The notes: generated by a model not told the origin, from the sequence alone. Shown: positions 13,372-21,562, counted from the first letter of the stretch. The stretch is 42,902 bases of DNA from Bradyrhizobium pachyrhizi (GCF_001189245.1 NZ_LFIQ01000111.1:120542-163443); one strand, 5' to 3'. Numbers and translations: made by a program.

Positions 13372-13410
13372 GACGATATTTCGAGACGGAATTTCGAGGC
13401 TGAATTTCAG
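13372..13410. repeat. Three tandem 13-bp units at the zapE end, upstream of mdh
   Basis: Units GACGATATTTCGA (13372-13384), GACGGAATTTCGA (13385-13397) and GGCTGAATTTCAG (13398-13410) lie head to tail, overlapping the zapE stop codon (13407-13409). The shared core is a TTTCGA-like AT-rich half. They could be iteron-like protein-binding sites for the mdh promoter or a decayed microsatellite. Confidence 0.5.
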
Positions 13411-14594
13411 GTCTCGACCAAGCCGGTCGACGCGCCGCTCGCGGAGGAGTCCTTCCGGCCGTGCGGCAGCGCCAGGTAGGATTCCGAGCTCATTTCGATC
13501 AGGCGCGAGGATGTGCGCTTGAACTCCATCGCCTCGACGCCTTCGGTCGCAAGGTACAGCGACACCGGATCGGCCTCGGCCGAGGCCATCAGCTTCACGG
13601 CATTGTCATAGAGCGTGTCGATCAGCGAGATGAAGCGCTTGGCGGCATTGCGCTCGGCGTAATCCATCACCGGAATGTGGTCGATCAGGATCGTATGGTA
13701 ATCGTGCGCAAGCCTGAGGTAATCGGACGCGGCAAGCGGCTTCTCGCAGATGTCCATGAAGCTGAAGCGCGCGACGCCGTGCGCCGAGCAGGGCACGTTC
13801 AGGATCCGTCCCTTGATCGGAATGAGGCGCGCCTTGCACGGCGCATTGCCGGTCATCTTGCGCCAGGCCGCGTTGAGCGCGGCATCGGCCGCGTCATCCG
13901 CCGGCACCAGCCACATCTTGACGCCGACGAGTTTCTCCAGCCGGAAGTCGGTGCGCGCATCGAGCCGCAACACGTCCATGTGGTCGGAGATCTGCGCGAT
14001 GAACGGCAGGAACAGCGCGCGATTGAGACCGCCCTTGTAGAGATCATCAGGCGCAACGTTCGACGTCGCGACCACGACGGTGCCGAGCTCGAACAGCTTT
14101 GCGAACAGCCGGCCGAGGATCATCGCATCCGCGATGTCGGTGACGTGAAATTCGTCGAAGCAGAGCAGCCAGGCTTCGTCGAAGATCGCCTGCGCGGTGA
14201 GCGCGATCACGTCGCCGTCCGCGATCTCGCCGCGCGCGATCTGCTGACGGTAGCCGTAGATGCGCTCATGCGCCTCGGCCATGAATTCGTGGAAATGCGC
14301 GCGGCGCTTGTGCTCGACCGGGCTCTGCTGGAAGAACAGATCCATCAGCATGGTCTTGCCGCGACCGACCTCGCCGTGGACGTAGAGCCCGCGCGGCGGC
14401 TTGTCGTCCTTATCGCCGCCGAACAGCCGCCCGAACAGGCCTTGCTTGCGCTGCGGCTTGTAGCTCGCGAGCCGCTCATCCAGCGCGCCGAACGCCTCGG
14501 CGGCGCGGGCCTGCGCCGGATCAGCCTCGATCGCGCCGGAGGCGACCAGGGACTTGTAGTGCTCGAGAAAGGAACTGGGCGAGGTGGACAACAT
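13407..14594 (-). CDS. zapE: Cell division ATPase ZapE (AFG1-like)
   Basis: AFG1/ZapE family P-loop ATPase, 395 residues. In E. coli it binds FtsZ and affects Z-ring stability, and eukaryotic AFG1 relatives handle mitochondrial proteins. The Walker A motif GEVGRGKT spans 74-81, and Walker B LLCFDEFHVTD contains Asp147-Glu148. VVVATSNVAPDDLYKGGLNR further along is the family sensor region. ATG 14594 has AAGGTGG six bases upstream. The C-terminal tail after about residue 375 is Ser/Gly-rich and probably disordered. It lies upstream of mdh in the same orientation, an order I recall in other Bradyrhizobium-like genomes; co-transcription is not certain given the 223-base gap. Confidence 0.93.
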   Translation of the reverse strand: MLSTSPSSFLEHYKSLVASGAIEADPAQARAAEAFGALDERLASYKPQRKQGLFGRLFGGDKDDKPPRGLYVHGEVGRGKTMLMDLFFQQSPVEHKRRAHFHEFMAEAHERIYGYRQQIARGEIADGDVIALTAQAIFDEAWLLCFDEFHVTDIADAMILGRLFAKLFELGTVVVATSNVAPDDLYKGGLNRALFLPFIAQISDHMDVLRLDARTDFRLEKLVGVKMWLVPADDAADAALNAAWRKMTGNAPCKARLIPIKGRILNVPCSAHGVARFSFMDICEKPLAASDYLRLAHDYHTILIDHIPVMDYAERNAAKRFISLIDTLYDNAVKLMASAEADPVSLYLATEGVEAMEFKRTSSRLIEMSSESYLALPHGRKDSSASGASTGLVET

Positions 14595-14744
14595 GAGCCC
14601 ACCTTACGGCCCTAGTGCGCGGCAAATTGCAAGCCGTGAATTGTGCCAGTGGGTATGCAGACAGGTATGCAAGCGCGAACCCTTGCATGCCACGCCGGCC
14701 GCACGAGCCTTGCCGGGGCGCCTTAATGCGCGATCTGCAACACC

Positions 14745-15281
14745 TCACGCGCAGAGGTCGTAGGAATCCTCGACCACGTAAGGACCGCCACCGGTCGATG
14801 CGCGCGACGAGAACAGCACGAAGCGGTCCGCCATGAAGGTGCGGCTCGGGAAGTAGCCACGCACGGACAGATAATCCGCGACGTCCTGGCTCGAAGCGTC
14901 GTGCAAACGCGCGAGCGTGACATGTGGCGTGAATTTTCTGCCCTCGGGATCGAGCCCCATCCGCTGCATCATCCGCTCGAGCTCGGCCTGCAGTTCGATC
15001 AACGGCCGGCTCGGCTCGACGGCGGCAACCACCGCGCGCGGCTTGCGTCCGCCGAAGCTCGACAGGCCCTGCAGTTTGACCTCGAACGGCTTGCGGTTTA
15101 CCCGAAACAGCATCGTCGCGATCTCGTTGGCCCACATGCCATCGATGTCGCCGATGAAGCGCAGAGTGACGTGATAATTTTCGGGATCGATCCAGCGTGC
15201 GCCGGGAAGGCCGCCACGCAAGCTGGAGAGGGTTTGGCCGATATCGGCCGGAATTTCCAGTCCAGTGAACAGACGCGGCAT
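14745..15281 (-). CDS. thpR: RNA 2',3'-cyclic phosphodiesterase (2'-5' RNA ligase family)
   Basis: 2H phosphoesterase of 178 residues, the ThpR/LigT family. It hydrolyses 2',3'-cyclic phosphate ends of RNA and ligates 2'-5' ends in vitro. The two signature motifs are present: HVTL at residues 37-40 and HVTL at 120-123. The opening RLFTGLEIPADI is typical. It lies 150 bases upstream of zapE on the same strand with no clear operon link. The biological substrate in bacteria is not settled. Confidence 0.9.
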   Translation of the reverse strand: MPRLFTGLEIPADIGQTLSSLRGGLPGARWIDPENYHVTLRFIGDIDGMWANEIATMLFRVNRKPFEVKLQGLSSFGGRKPRAVVAAVEPSRPLIELQAELERMMQRMGLDPEGRKFTPHVTLARLHDASSQDVADYLSVRGYFPSRTFMADRFVLFSSRASTGGGPYVVEDSYDLCA

Positions 15282-15447
15282 CGCAATAATCCTCGATGCT
15301 TGGCGCGGGTTTTGGGAGCCCGCACCCTGTAACGGCCCGGCGACGAATCACCGATGCCTATTTGTACCCGAGATATGTGACTCTGCGAAGCATGACCCGT
15401 TAACAGCTCGTAAACCTACGGACACGACACGGCTCACTGCCTGCGCT

Positions 15448-16107
15448 TCAACTGCGTTGCCCTGATATTGCGCCGAGAAATGCCTCCACTGTGGGCAGGA
15501 TATTTTTCACAACGATGTCCACACCTGCTGCCGTCGGATGCATGCCGTCGGCCTGGTTGAGCTTGGCATCGGCGGCAACGCCATCGAGGAAGAACGGATA
15601 GAGCGGCACGCCAAGTGTCTTCGAGAGATCCGGATAGATCGCGTTGAACTTCGCTGCATACTCACTGCCATAGTTCGGTGGCGCGAGCATACCGCACAAG
15701 AGCACGGCGATCTTGCGCGCCTGCAACTTTGTGATGATGTCGGTGAGCGCGGCACGCGTGACGGCGGGATCGATGCCGCGCAAGGCATCGTTGGCGCCGA
15801 GCTCGACAATCACGGCATCGGTTCCATCAGGCACCGACCAGTCGAGCCGCTCGCGGCCGCCCGAGGCGGTGTCGCCGGACACCCCGGCATTGCTCATCTC
15901 GACCTTTATCCCCTTGGCTTCCAACGCCTTTTGCAGCCGGATCGGGAATGCCGCCGGGCCCGGGAGGCCGTACCCGGCGCTCAGGGAATCGCCCAGGACC
16001 ACCATCTTGATCGGCTTCGCCGGGCCTTTCTCCAGCCTTGGCGTCTGCGCGCTGGCCGCCGTCATCAAGCCCATAAGCAACACGAGTATGTGCACGAAGA
16101 TTCTCAA
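15448..16107 (-). CDS. Periplasmic GDSL arylesterase/lysophospholipase (TesA-like)
   Basis: SGNH/GDSL hydrolase exported by a Sec signal peptide. Block I is VVLGDSLSAGYG (Ser41 in this start), block III is ELGANDALRG, and block V is DGMHPTAAG (Asp187, His190). I chose the TTG at 16107, which follows GAGGG and gives a compact signal MRIFVHILVLLMGLMTAASA. Alternatives are ATG 16152, and ATG 16164 with a good AGAGGA site; both would overlap the divergent ABC gene start at 16151. It pairs divergently with an ABC ATPase and permease, as tesA does with ybbA-ybbP in E. coli. The ester substrate is unknown. Confidence 0.87.
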   Translation of the reverse strand: MRIFVHILVLLMGLMTAASAQTPRLEKGPAKPIKMVVLGDSLSAGYGLPGPAAFPIRLQKALEAKGIKVEMSNAGVSGDTASGGRERLDWSVPDGTDAVIVELGANDALRGIDPAVTRAALTDIITKLQARKIAVLLCGMLAPPNYGSEYAAKFNAIYPDLSKTLGVPLYPFFLDGVAADAKLNQADGMHPTAAGVDIVVKNILPTVEAFLGAISGQRS

Positions 16108-16150
16108 CCGGCCCTCGACCGCAGCTGCGGAAGTGCCATATGACCGAACC

Positions 16151-16870
16151 ATGGACAGTCTCATCGAATCCTCTTCACTGACCGACGTCGAGCCGGACAC
16201 CATTGCCGTCAGGAACGTCAATCTCTCGCTCGGCACCGGCGCGGCACGGGTCCATATCCTCAAAGATATCAGCCTTCGTGTGGCGGCGGGTGAGGCCATC
16301 GGCCTGATCGGCCCGTCGGGCTCGGGCAAGTCGACCTTGCTGATGGTGATGGCGGGGCTCGAACGTCCTGACAGTGGAGAGGTGGTCGTCAACGGCACCT
16401 CGTTCAATGCCCTCGATGAAGATGCGCTGGCGCGCTTCCGCGGCCGCCAGGTCGGCATCGTCTTCCAGTCGTTCCATCTGATCCCGACCATGACGGCGCT
16501 GGAGAATGTCGCGGTGCCGCTCGAGCTCGCCGGCAATCCCGATGCCGCCGCGCGCGCCGCGCAGGAGCTGCAATCGGTCGGGCTCGGCGAACGGCTGCAT
16601 CATTATCCGACGCAGCTCTCCGGCGGCGAGCAGCAGCGCGTCGCGATCGCGCGTGCGCTCGCGCCCGACCCCGCGATCCTGGTGGCCGACGAGCCGACCG
16701 GAAATCTCGACGAGACGACGGGCAAGCAGATCGTCGATCTGCTGTTCACCAAGCACGCCGAGCGCGGCATGACCCTGGTGCTGGTGACGCACGATCTCGC
16801 GCTCGCGCAGCGCTGCGACCGCGTCGTGCGGCTGCGCTCCGGCCGCATCGACGGACCATCCACGACATGA
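16151..16870 (+). CDS. ABC transporter ATP-binding protein (YbbA/LolD-like)
   Basis: ATPase subunit of a MacB/FtsX-type transporter, 239 residues. Walker A GPSGSGKST spans 54-62, followed by the Q-loop VFQSFHL, signature LSGGEQQR (156-163), Walker B ILVADEPTGNLD (from 176) and the H-loop VTHD. It is closest in layout to YbbA and LolD. It overlaps the permease gene by four bases (ATGA), so the two form one transcript and complex. The ATG 16151 lacks a strong ribosome-binding site. The divergent esterase supports the ybbA assignment over lolD. The cargo is not established for this family; export or mechanotransmission from the inner membrane is the usual expectation. Confidence 0.92.
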   Translation: MDSLIESSSLTDVEPDTIAVRNVNLSLGTGAARVHILKDISLRVAAGEAIGLIGPSGSGKSTLLMVMAGLERPDSGEVVVNGTSFNALDEDALARFRGRQVGIVFQSFHLIPTMTALENVAVPLELAGNPDAAARAAQELQSVGLGERLHHYPTQLSGGEQQRVAIARALAPDPAILVADEPTGNLDETTGKQIVDLLFTKHAERGMTLVLVTHDLALAQRCDRVVRLRSGRIDGPSTT

Positions 16871-19437
16871 GCATCGCGTCCGAAGTCGCGGTGCAGGGCC
16901 GCGCGTCGTCGCTTGCCTTCCGTTATGCGCTGCGCGAATTGCGCGGCGGCCTGCGCGGCTTTTACGTGTTCATCGCCTGCATCGCGCTCGGCGTGATGGC
17001 GATTGCCGGCGTCGGCTCGGTCGCCGCGAGCCTTGGCGACGGCCTGTCCCGCGAGGGACGCACGCTGCTCGGCGGCGACGTCGCGTTCTCGCTGATCTCG
17101 CGCGAGGCCAAGCCCGACGAGGTCGCTTATCTGCGCACGCGCGGCGAGGTTTCGATCGCGGCCACGCTGCGCGCGATGGCCCGCAGCAATGACGGCAAGC
17201 TGGCGCTGGTCGAGCTCAAGGCCGTCGACGGCAAATATCCGATGCTCGGCGAGCTGACGCTCGAGCCGAACATGTCGGTCGCCGATCTGCTCGCCGAACG
17301 CGACGGCATCTACGGCGCGGCCGCCGATTCGACGTTGCTGGCGCGGCTCGACCTGAAGCTCGGTGACCGCGTCACCATCGGCAGTGCGACCTATCAGATC
17401 CGAAGCGTGGTGGTGGCCGAGCCCGACAAGCTCGCCGGCGGCGTCGGCCTCGGGCCGCGCTTCCTGGTCAGCGAAGCCAGCCTGCGCGCCACCGACCTGC
17501 TGCAACCGGGCAGCCTGGTGCGCTGGATCTACCGCGTGAAACTGCCTGACGGCGCCAACGACGATCGCGCCACCACCGCGCTGATCGACGGTGCACGCAG
17601 CGCAGCGCCGGAGGCCGGCTGGGAGGTCCGCAGCCGCAGCAATGCCTCGCCGCAGCTCGAGCGCACCATCAACCGCTTCACCCAGTTCCTGACCCTGGTC
17701 GGCCTCGCGGCGCTGCTGGTCGGCGGTGTCGGCGTCGCCAACGCGGTGAAGAGCCATATCGACCGGCGTCGCGACGTCATCGCCTCGTTCAAGGCGCTCG
17801 GCGCCACCGGCCGCGACGTCTTCACGATCTACTGCACGCAGGTGGTGGTGCTGGCCGGGATCGGCTCGGTGATCGGGCTCGTGCTCGGCGCGGCGCTGCC
17901 CTTCGTCATCGTCGGCCTGTTCGGCAAGCTGCTGCCGCTGCCGGTGGTGCCCGCGCTGCATCCCGACGAACTCGCGCTGTCCTTCATCTATGGCCAGCTC
18001 ACCGCGCTGGCTTTCGGGCTGTGGCCACTCGGCCGCGTCCATGACGTGCCGGTCGCCGCACTGTTCCGCGAGACCGTCGCCAGCGAGTGGCATCGCCCGC
18101 GCTGGAGCTATCTGGCGCTGATGGCCGTGGTGATCGCGCTGCTGATCGGCGTCGCGATCGGGCTTGCCTATGACAAGCGGGTCGCCGCCGTGTTCGTCGC
18201 CTCGTCGATCGCGGTGTTCCTGCTGCTGCGCGGAATTGCCGAGCTCCTGATGGCGGTGGCGCGGCGGTTGCCGCGCAGCCGCATGACCATGCTGCGGCTC
18301 GCGATCGCCAACATCCACCGGCCGGGCGCGCTGACGCCGTCGGTGGTGCTGTCGCTGGGGCTCGGGCTGGCGGTGCTCGTCACCATCACCCAGATCGACG
18401 GCAATCTGCGCCGGCAATTCCTGGCCGCCCTGCCGGAGCGGGCGCCGTCGTTCTTCTTCATCGACATCCCCTCCACCGAAGCCGACCGCTTCAATGCCTT
18501 CCTGTCCAAGGTCGCCGCCGGCTCGACCGTCGAGGACGTGCCGATGCTGCGCGGGCGCATCGTCGCCGCGCGCGGCGTCAAGGCGGATCAGCTCAGGCCG
18601 TCGGTCGATTCGGAATGGGTGCTGCAGAGCGACCGCGGCCTGACCTATACCGGCGAAATCCCCAAGGGCTCGAAGATCGTCGAGGGCGAATGGTGGGGAC
18701 CGGACTACAGCGGACCCCCGCTGGTCTCGATGGAGAAGAAGATCGCCGACGGCCTGTCGTTGAAGATCGGCGACGAGATCGTCGTCAACGTGCTCGGACG
18801 CGACGTGCCGGCGAAGATCGCCAACCTGCGCAACATCGACTGGCAGGGCCTCGGCATCAATTTCGTGCTGGTGTTCTCGCCGAATGCCTTCAAGGGCGCG
18901 CCGCACAGCCATGTCGCGACTCTGACGGAACCACACGCCGATTCCGCCGACGACGCGCGCATCATCAAGCAGGTCGCCGACGCGTTCCCGATGGTGACCA
19001 GCGTGCGGGTCCGCGAGGCGCTGGAGACGGTCGGCAGCGTGGTCAGCAATCTGGTGCTGGCGATCCGCGGCGCCAGCGCCGTGACGCTGATATCCGCAAT
19101 CCTGGTGCTCGGCGGCGCACTGGCCGCCGGACACCGTCACCGCGTCTATGACGCCGTGATTCTCAAGACGCTCGGCGCCACGCGGGTGCGATTGCTCGGC
19201 GCTTACGCGCTAGAGTATCTGATGATCGGTTTTGCAACCGCCGTGTTCGGGGTGATCGCCGGCTCGATCGCGGCCTGGCTGATCGTGACGCGGCTGATGA
19301 CGCTGAGTTTTATCTGGCAGGCCGGCAGCGCCGCGCTGGTCGTGGTCGCCGCGCTGGTCGTCACGGTCGGACTGGGGCTCGCCGGGACGCTGCTCGCGCT
19401 AAACCAGAAGCCGGCCTCAGTGTTGCGGAATTTGTGA
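16867..19437 (+). CDS. FtsX-like ABC transporter permease (YbbP-like)
   Basis: Large permease of 856 residues with two FtsX-like units, as in YbbP. An N-terminal helix at about 30-55 is followed by a periplasmic MacB-type domain. A first FtsX block covers about 275-400 (LTLVGLAALLVGGVGVANAV), further helices about 415-470, a second periplasmic domain about 520-715, and a final FtsX block about 720-850 (VTLISAILVLGGALAAGHRHRVYDAVILKTLGATR). Both FtsX units carry the KALGATGRD / KTLGATRVR motif. It is co-translated with the ATPase. Its partner and substrate are unknown, but linkage with a periplasmic esterase suggests lipid or hydrophobic substrates. Confidence 0.93.
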   Translation: MSIASEVAVQGRASSLAFRYALRELRGGLRGFYVFIACIALGVMAIAGVGSVAASLGDGLSREGRTLLGGDVAFSLISREAKPDEVAYLRTRGEVSIAATLRAMARSNDGKLALVELKAVDGKYPMLGELTLEPNMSVADLLAERDGIYGAAADSTLLARLDLKLGDRVTIGSATYQIRSVVVAEPDKLAGGVGLGPRFLVSEASLRATDLLQPGSLVRWIYRVKLPDGANDDRATTALIDGARSAAPEAGWEVRSRSNASPQLERTINRFTQFLTLVGLAALLVGGVGVANAVKSHIDRRRDVIASFKALGATGRDVFTIYCTQVVVLAGIGSVIGLVLGAALPFVIVGLFGKLLPLPVVPALHPDELALSFIYGQLTALAFGLWPLGRVHDVPVAALFRETVASEWHRPRWSYLALMAVVIALLIGVAIGLAYDKRVAAVFVASSIAVFLLLRGIAELLMAVARRLPRSRMTMLRLAIANIHRPGALTPSVVLSLGLGLAVLVTITQIDGNLRRQFLAALPERAPSFFFIDIPSTEADRFNAFLSKVAAGSTVEDVPMLRGRIVAARGVKADQLRPSVDSEWVLQSDRGLTYTGEIPKGSKIVEGEWWGPDYSGPPLVSMEKKIADGLSLKIGDEIVVNVLGRDVPAKIANLRNIDWQGLGINFVLVFSPNAFKGAPHSHVATLTEPHADSADDARIIKQVADAFPMVTSVRVREALETVGSVVSNLVLAIRGASAVTLISAILVLGGALAAGHRHRVYDAVILKTLGATRVRLLGAYALEYLMIGFATAVFGVIAGSIAAWLIVTRLMTLSFIWQAGSAALVVVAALVVTVGLGLAGTLLALNQKPASVLRNL

Positions 19438-19448
19438 CAAAATGTAGC

Positions 19449-19467
19449 GGCGCGAGCGCCCGTTTTT
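19449..19467 (+). terminator. Weak terminator after the ABC permease
   Basis: GGCGC-GA-GCGCC (19449-19460), a compact GC hairpin, is followed by CG and five T. It starts 12 bases after the permease stop. The stem is short, so termination may be partial. Confidence 0.45.
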
Positions 19468-19559
19468 GCCTATAACGCTAGGGTAGAGCGACATTCGGCC
19501 GCGCGTGGAAGCTTGCGTCGGATGTGTTAATTTCCCACATACCAATCGGGTCGGATAGT

Positions 19560-19596
19560 CGGTTTGAATGACACGGAATTAATGTTCCGCAAACCG
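19560..19596 (+). promoter_or_regulatory. Nested hairpin upstream of the Bax inhibitor-1 gene
   Basis: CGGTTTG (19560-19566) pairs with CAAACCG (19590-19596), and inside it CGGAA (19574-19578) pairs with TTCCG (19585-19589). This gives 12 pairs with a seven-base bulge on one side. It ends 76 bases before the start codon, with no T-run, so it would fold in the 5' leader or mark a DNA-binding site. Confidence 0.4.
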
Positions 19597-19672
19597 AGCC
19601 ATCTGAGATAGATTTACGACCGGCGCCGCAAATCCCTTGCGCTCCACCGGGACCAACCACGGGAATTCGACC

Positions 19673-20464
19673 ATGTCGGACCTAGACCGCAACTACGCTT
19701 CTCCTTTCGGCCGGGCCGCCGGGCGCATTGACGCTGCGGCCGTCGACGCCGGTCTGCGCGCCTACATGCTGCGCATCTACAACTACATGAGCATCGGCCT
19801 GGCCATCACCGGCCTCGCCGCGCTCGGCGTCTACATGGGTGCGGTGACGACCGACCAGTCGGCCGCCGTCGCCAAGTTCGGCAACGCCTATCTGACGCAG
19901 TTCGGCTACGCGATGTTCGTGAGCCCGCTGAAGTGGCTGTTCATCCTCGCCCCTCTGGCGATGGTGTTCGTCATCTCGGCCGGCATCAACCGCCTGCAGC
20001 CCGCGACCGCCCAACTCCTGTTCTGGGTGTTCTCGGCGCTGATGGGTCTGTCGCTGTCGTCGATCTTCCTAGTGTACACGCACACCTCGATCGTGCGCGT
20101 GTTCTTCATCACCGCGGCGACGTTCGGTGCGCTGAGCCTCTACGGCTACACCACCAAGCGTGACATGAGCGGCATGGGCTCGTTCCTGTTCATGGGTCTG
20201 ATCGGCATCATCATCGCGAGCCTGGTCAACCTGTTCCTTGCGAGCTCGGCGCTGCAGTTCATCGTGTCGGTGGTCGGCGTGCTGGTGTTCGCGGGCCTCA
20301 CCGCCTGGGACACCCAGCGGCTGAAGAACGACTACATCTACGGCTACGCCTCGCAGGGTGGCGTGATGGCAGAGCGTGCGGCAATCACTGGTGCGCTGTC
20401 GCTCTACCTGAACTTCATCAACCTGTTCACGCTGCTCCTGCAGCTGCTCGGCCAGCGCGACTAA
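19673..20464 (+). CDS. Bax inhibitor-1/YccA family membrane protein
   Basis: Polytopic inner-membrane protein of 263 residues with seven predicted membrane segments starting at about residue 35 and ending at about 260. Family marks are LRAYMLRIYNYMSIGLAITGL, AGINRLQ, and the C-terminal GLTAWDTQRLK followed by ALSLYLNFINLFTLLLQLLG. Bacterial members include the calcium-leak protein YetJ and the FtsH-associated YccA. ATG 19673 was preferred over an in-frame start 12 codons earlier; GGGA lies nine bases upstream. The function here is inferred at family level only. It is monocistronic, with a strong terminator after it. Confidence 0.92.
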   Translation: MSDLDRNYASPFGRAAGRIDAAAVDAGLRAYMLRIYNYMSIGLAITGLAALGVYMGAVTTDQSAAVAKFGNAYLTQFGYAMFVSPLKWLFILAPLAMVFVISAGINRLQPATAQLLFWVFSALMGLSLSSIFLVYTHTSIVRVFFITAATFGALSLYGYTTKRDMSGMGSFLFMGLIGIIIASLVNLFLASSALQFIVSVVGVLVFAGLTAWDTQRLKNDYIYGYASQGGVMAERAAITGALSLYLNFINLFTLLLQLLGQRD

Positions 20465-20502
20465 GCGCCTCGAGCGAGCCGATCGATCAAACCTTGCAGT
20501 CC

Positions 20503-20535
20503 AAGCCCCGGCCACACGGCCGGGGCTTTTCTTTT
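20503..20535 (+). terminator. Strong intrinsic terminator after the Bax inhibitor-1 gene
   Basis: AAGCCCCGGCC (20503-20513) pairs perfectly with GGCCGGGGCTT (20518-20528) across ACAC, followed by TTCTTTT. It lies 39 bases after the stop. Confidence 0.93.
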
Positions 20536-20553
20536 GCGCGAGGCAAAATGCGG

Positions 20554-20629
20554 CGTAGCCCGGATGGAGCGTCCGGGTAAGTCTTTGGAGAGACCGGCCC
20601 CGGATTGCGTGCGCTTCATCCGCGCTACG
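20554..20629. repeat. Palindromic repeat (CGTAGCCCGGATGGAGC type)
   Basis: CGTAGC (20554-20559) mirrors GCTACG (20624-20629), with inner CCGGATGGAGC against GCTTCATCCG. A truncated start of the same element (GTAGCCCGGATGGA) recurs at about 20776. From memory, this sequence type is widespread between genes in Bradyrhizobium. Confidence 0.65.
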
Positions 20630-20633
20630 GTTT

Positions 20634-20766
20634 CTTCTCCTCCCCGCTGAAAGGGGGAAGGTCGGGATGGGGGTCAGCCGCAGACGACGGCGTATGTGGA
20701 GGGAGAATATCCCCGCCCGCTTTGCTTTGGCGAGCAAAGCGACCTCCCCTTTTCAAGGGGGAGGTT
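20634..20766. repeat. About 130-bp palindromic repeat, family B copy 1
   Basis: Begins CTTCTCCTCCCCGCTGAAAG, continues with GGTCGGGATGGGGG, contains a GCTTTGC/GCAAAGC hairpin at about 20720-20741 and ends in a CCTCCCC/GGGGAGG-type hairpin. A second copy starts at 42799 and runs off the window end. It is a passenger between a terminated gene and the end of the DUF2794 gene. Confidence 0.75.
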
Positions 20767-20811
20767 GGAACGTGAGTAGCCCGGATGGACCAACGGGTCG
20801 CGCGAACGCGC

Positions 20812-21183
20812 TTACACCAGCGACAGCTTGCGATCGATCACGAACAGCACGCGTTCCAGTTCGTGGCCGCGGCGGAGGATCAGGCCGGTCGCGGAAATCA
20901 CGCTGTACATGCCCTGCTTGCGCGCAAGCAGGGGATCCTTCTCGATCCGGTAGATCGGCATTTCGGATGCGCGCCGGAACACCGAGAACACGGCGCGGTC
21001 CTTCAGGAAGTCGATCGCATAATCGCGCCACTCGCCGTCGGCGACCATGCGGCCGTAGAGATTGAGAATGCGGTTGAGCTCAAGTCGATTGAATGTCACG
21101 CGGTTGGGCTGAGGGGTCGCGGCGGCGGTGCGCGCCGCGGCACGACTCCCGCTCGGATCAGTGTCCTCCGAGATCAAACTCAT
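20812..21183 (-). CDS. DUF2794 domain protein
   Basis: A 123-residue soluble protein of unknown function. The stretch LNRILNLYGRMVADGEWRDYAIDF, then FRRASEMPIYRIEK and RGHELERVLFVIDRKL, matches the alphaproteobacterial DUF2794 family, which is nearly always about this length. The ATG 21183 has a perfect AGGAGG seven bases upstream, so the longer open frame to 21297 is not used. The first 35 residues are Ala/Ser/Thr-rich and probably disordered. No signal peptide or membrane segment is seen. It stands alone. I know of no assigned function for the family. Confidence 0.85.
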   Translation of the reverse strand: MSLISEDTDPSGSRAAARTAAATPQPNRVTFNRLELNRILNLYGRMVADGEWRDYAIDFLKDRAVFSVFRRASEMPIYRIEKDPLLARKQGMYSVISATGLILRRGHELERVLFVIDRKLSLV

Positions 21184-21421
21184 CGAGCGCCTCCTGTCAC
21201 CTCGGTGACGATCGGGTTCCGAAGGCCCCTGTTCGGGATCGTCACGAGAGTGACATGATCGCGCTAAGCGAGGGGGCCCGCAAGGGGCCAATCGCAATGC
21301 AACCGGGCCTTAACCACCGCCGCGCGCGGCGGATTGTCCGGAAAACCGCAGAGTCACGGGAACGTTAGCGGAATCATATTGCTGCCCCACTTCCGCCCAT
21401 CGCCCGCCCCGCTGCCCTGCG

Positions 21422-21562
21422 AAAAGGAAACCCTGCGTTGGCCCGGTCCTTTCGGTTCCGGATTCCTCAGCCCCCAGCCCCCCGGGGCCGTCGGGATCGG
21501 GCCTGTTCGCAGGGGAGTCAAATCCCAACACTGGGCCAACGAAAGTTGGTCCTTTTTGTTTT
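21422..21562 (+). ncRNA. Candidate structured small RNA with intrinsic terminator
   Basis: The 538-base gap 21184-21721 has no credible gene. Its middle folds strongly on the plus strand and ends in a clear terminator. Outer ends AAAAGGA (21422-21428) and TCCTTTT (21550-21556) can pair. CGTTGGCCC (21436-21444) pairs with GGGCCAACG (21533-21541). Alternatively 21431-21445 pairs with 21498-21514 (CCCTGCG/CGCAGGG and GGCCCG/CGGGCC), and the terminator stem 21533-21552 then forms. A GATTCC/GGGATC stem-loop lies inside. The 5' end is uncertain, and I see no strong promoter (a weak CATATT at 21375). It could be a 6S-like or Bradyrhizobium-specific RNA. The rest of the gap holds nothing I recognise. 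Confidence 0.5.
21533..21562 (+). terminator. Intrinsic terminator with GAAA loop
   Basis: GGGCCAAC (21533-21540) and GTTGGTCC (21545-21552) form an eight-pair stem (one wobble) closed by a GAAA tetraloop, then TTTTTGTTTT. There is no protein gene upstream on this strand for more than 1 kb, so it most likely ends a non-coding transcript. Confidence 0.85.

Noticed and set aside
15307..15325. GCGGG/CCCGC hairpin before thpR
   Set aside because: It has five pairs with a nine-base loop and no T-run, so it is within chance expectation at this GC content.
16603..19140. An 845-codon open frame antisense to the ABC permease
   Set aside because: It consists of Gln/Arg/Asp/His-rich shadow sequence, while the permease on the plus strand has both FtsX blocks.
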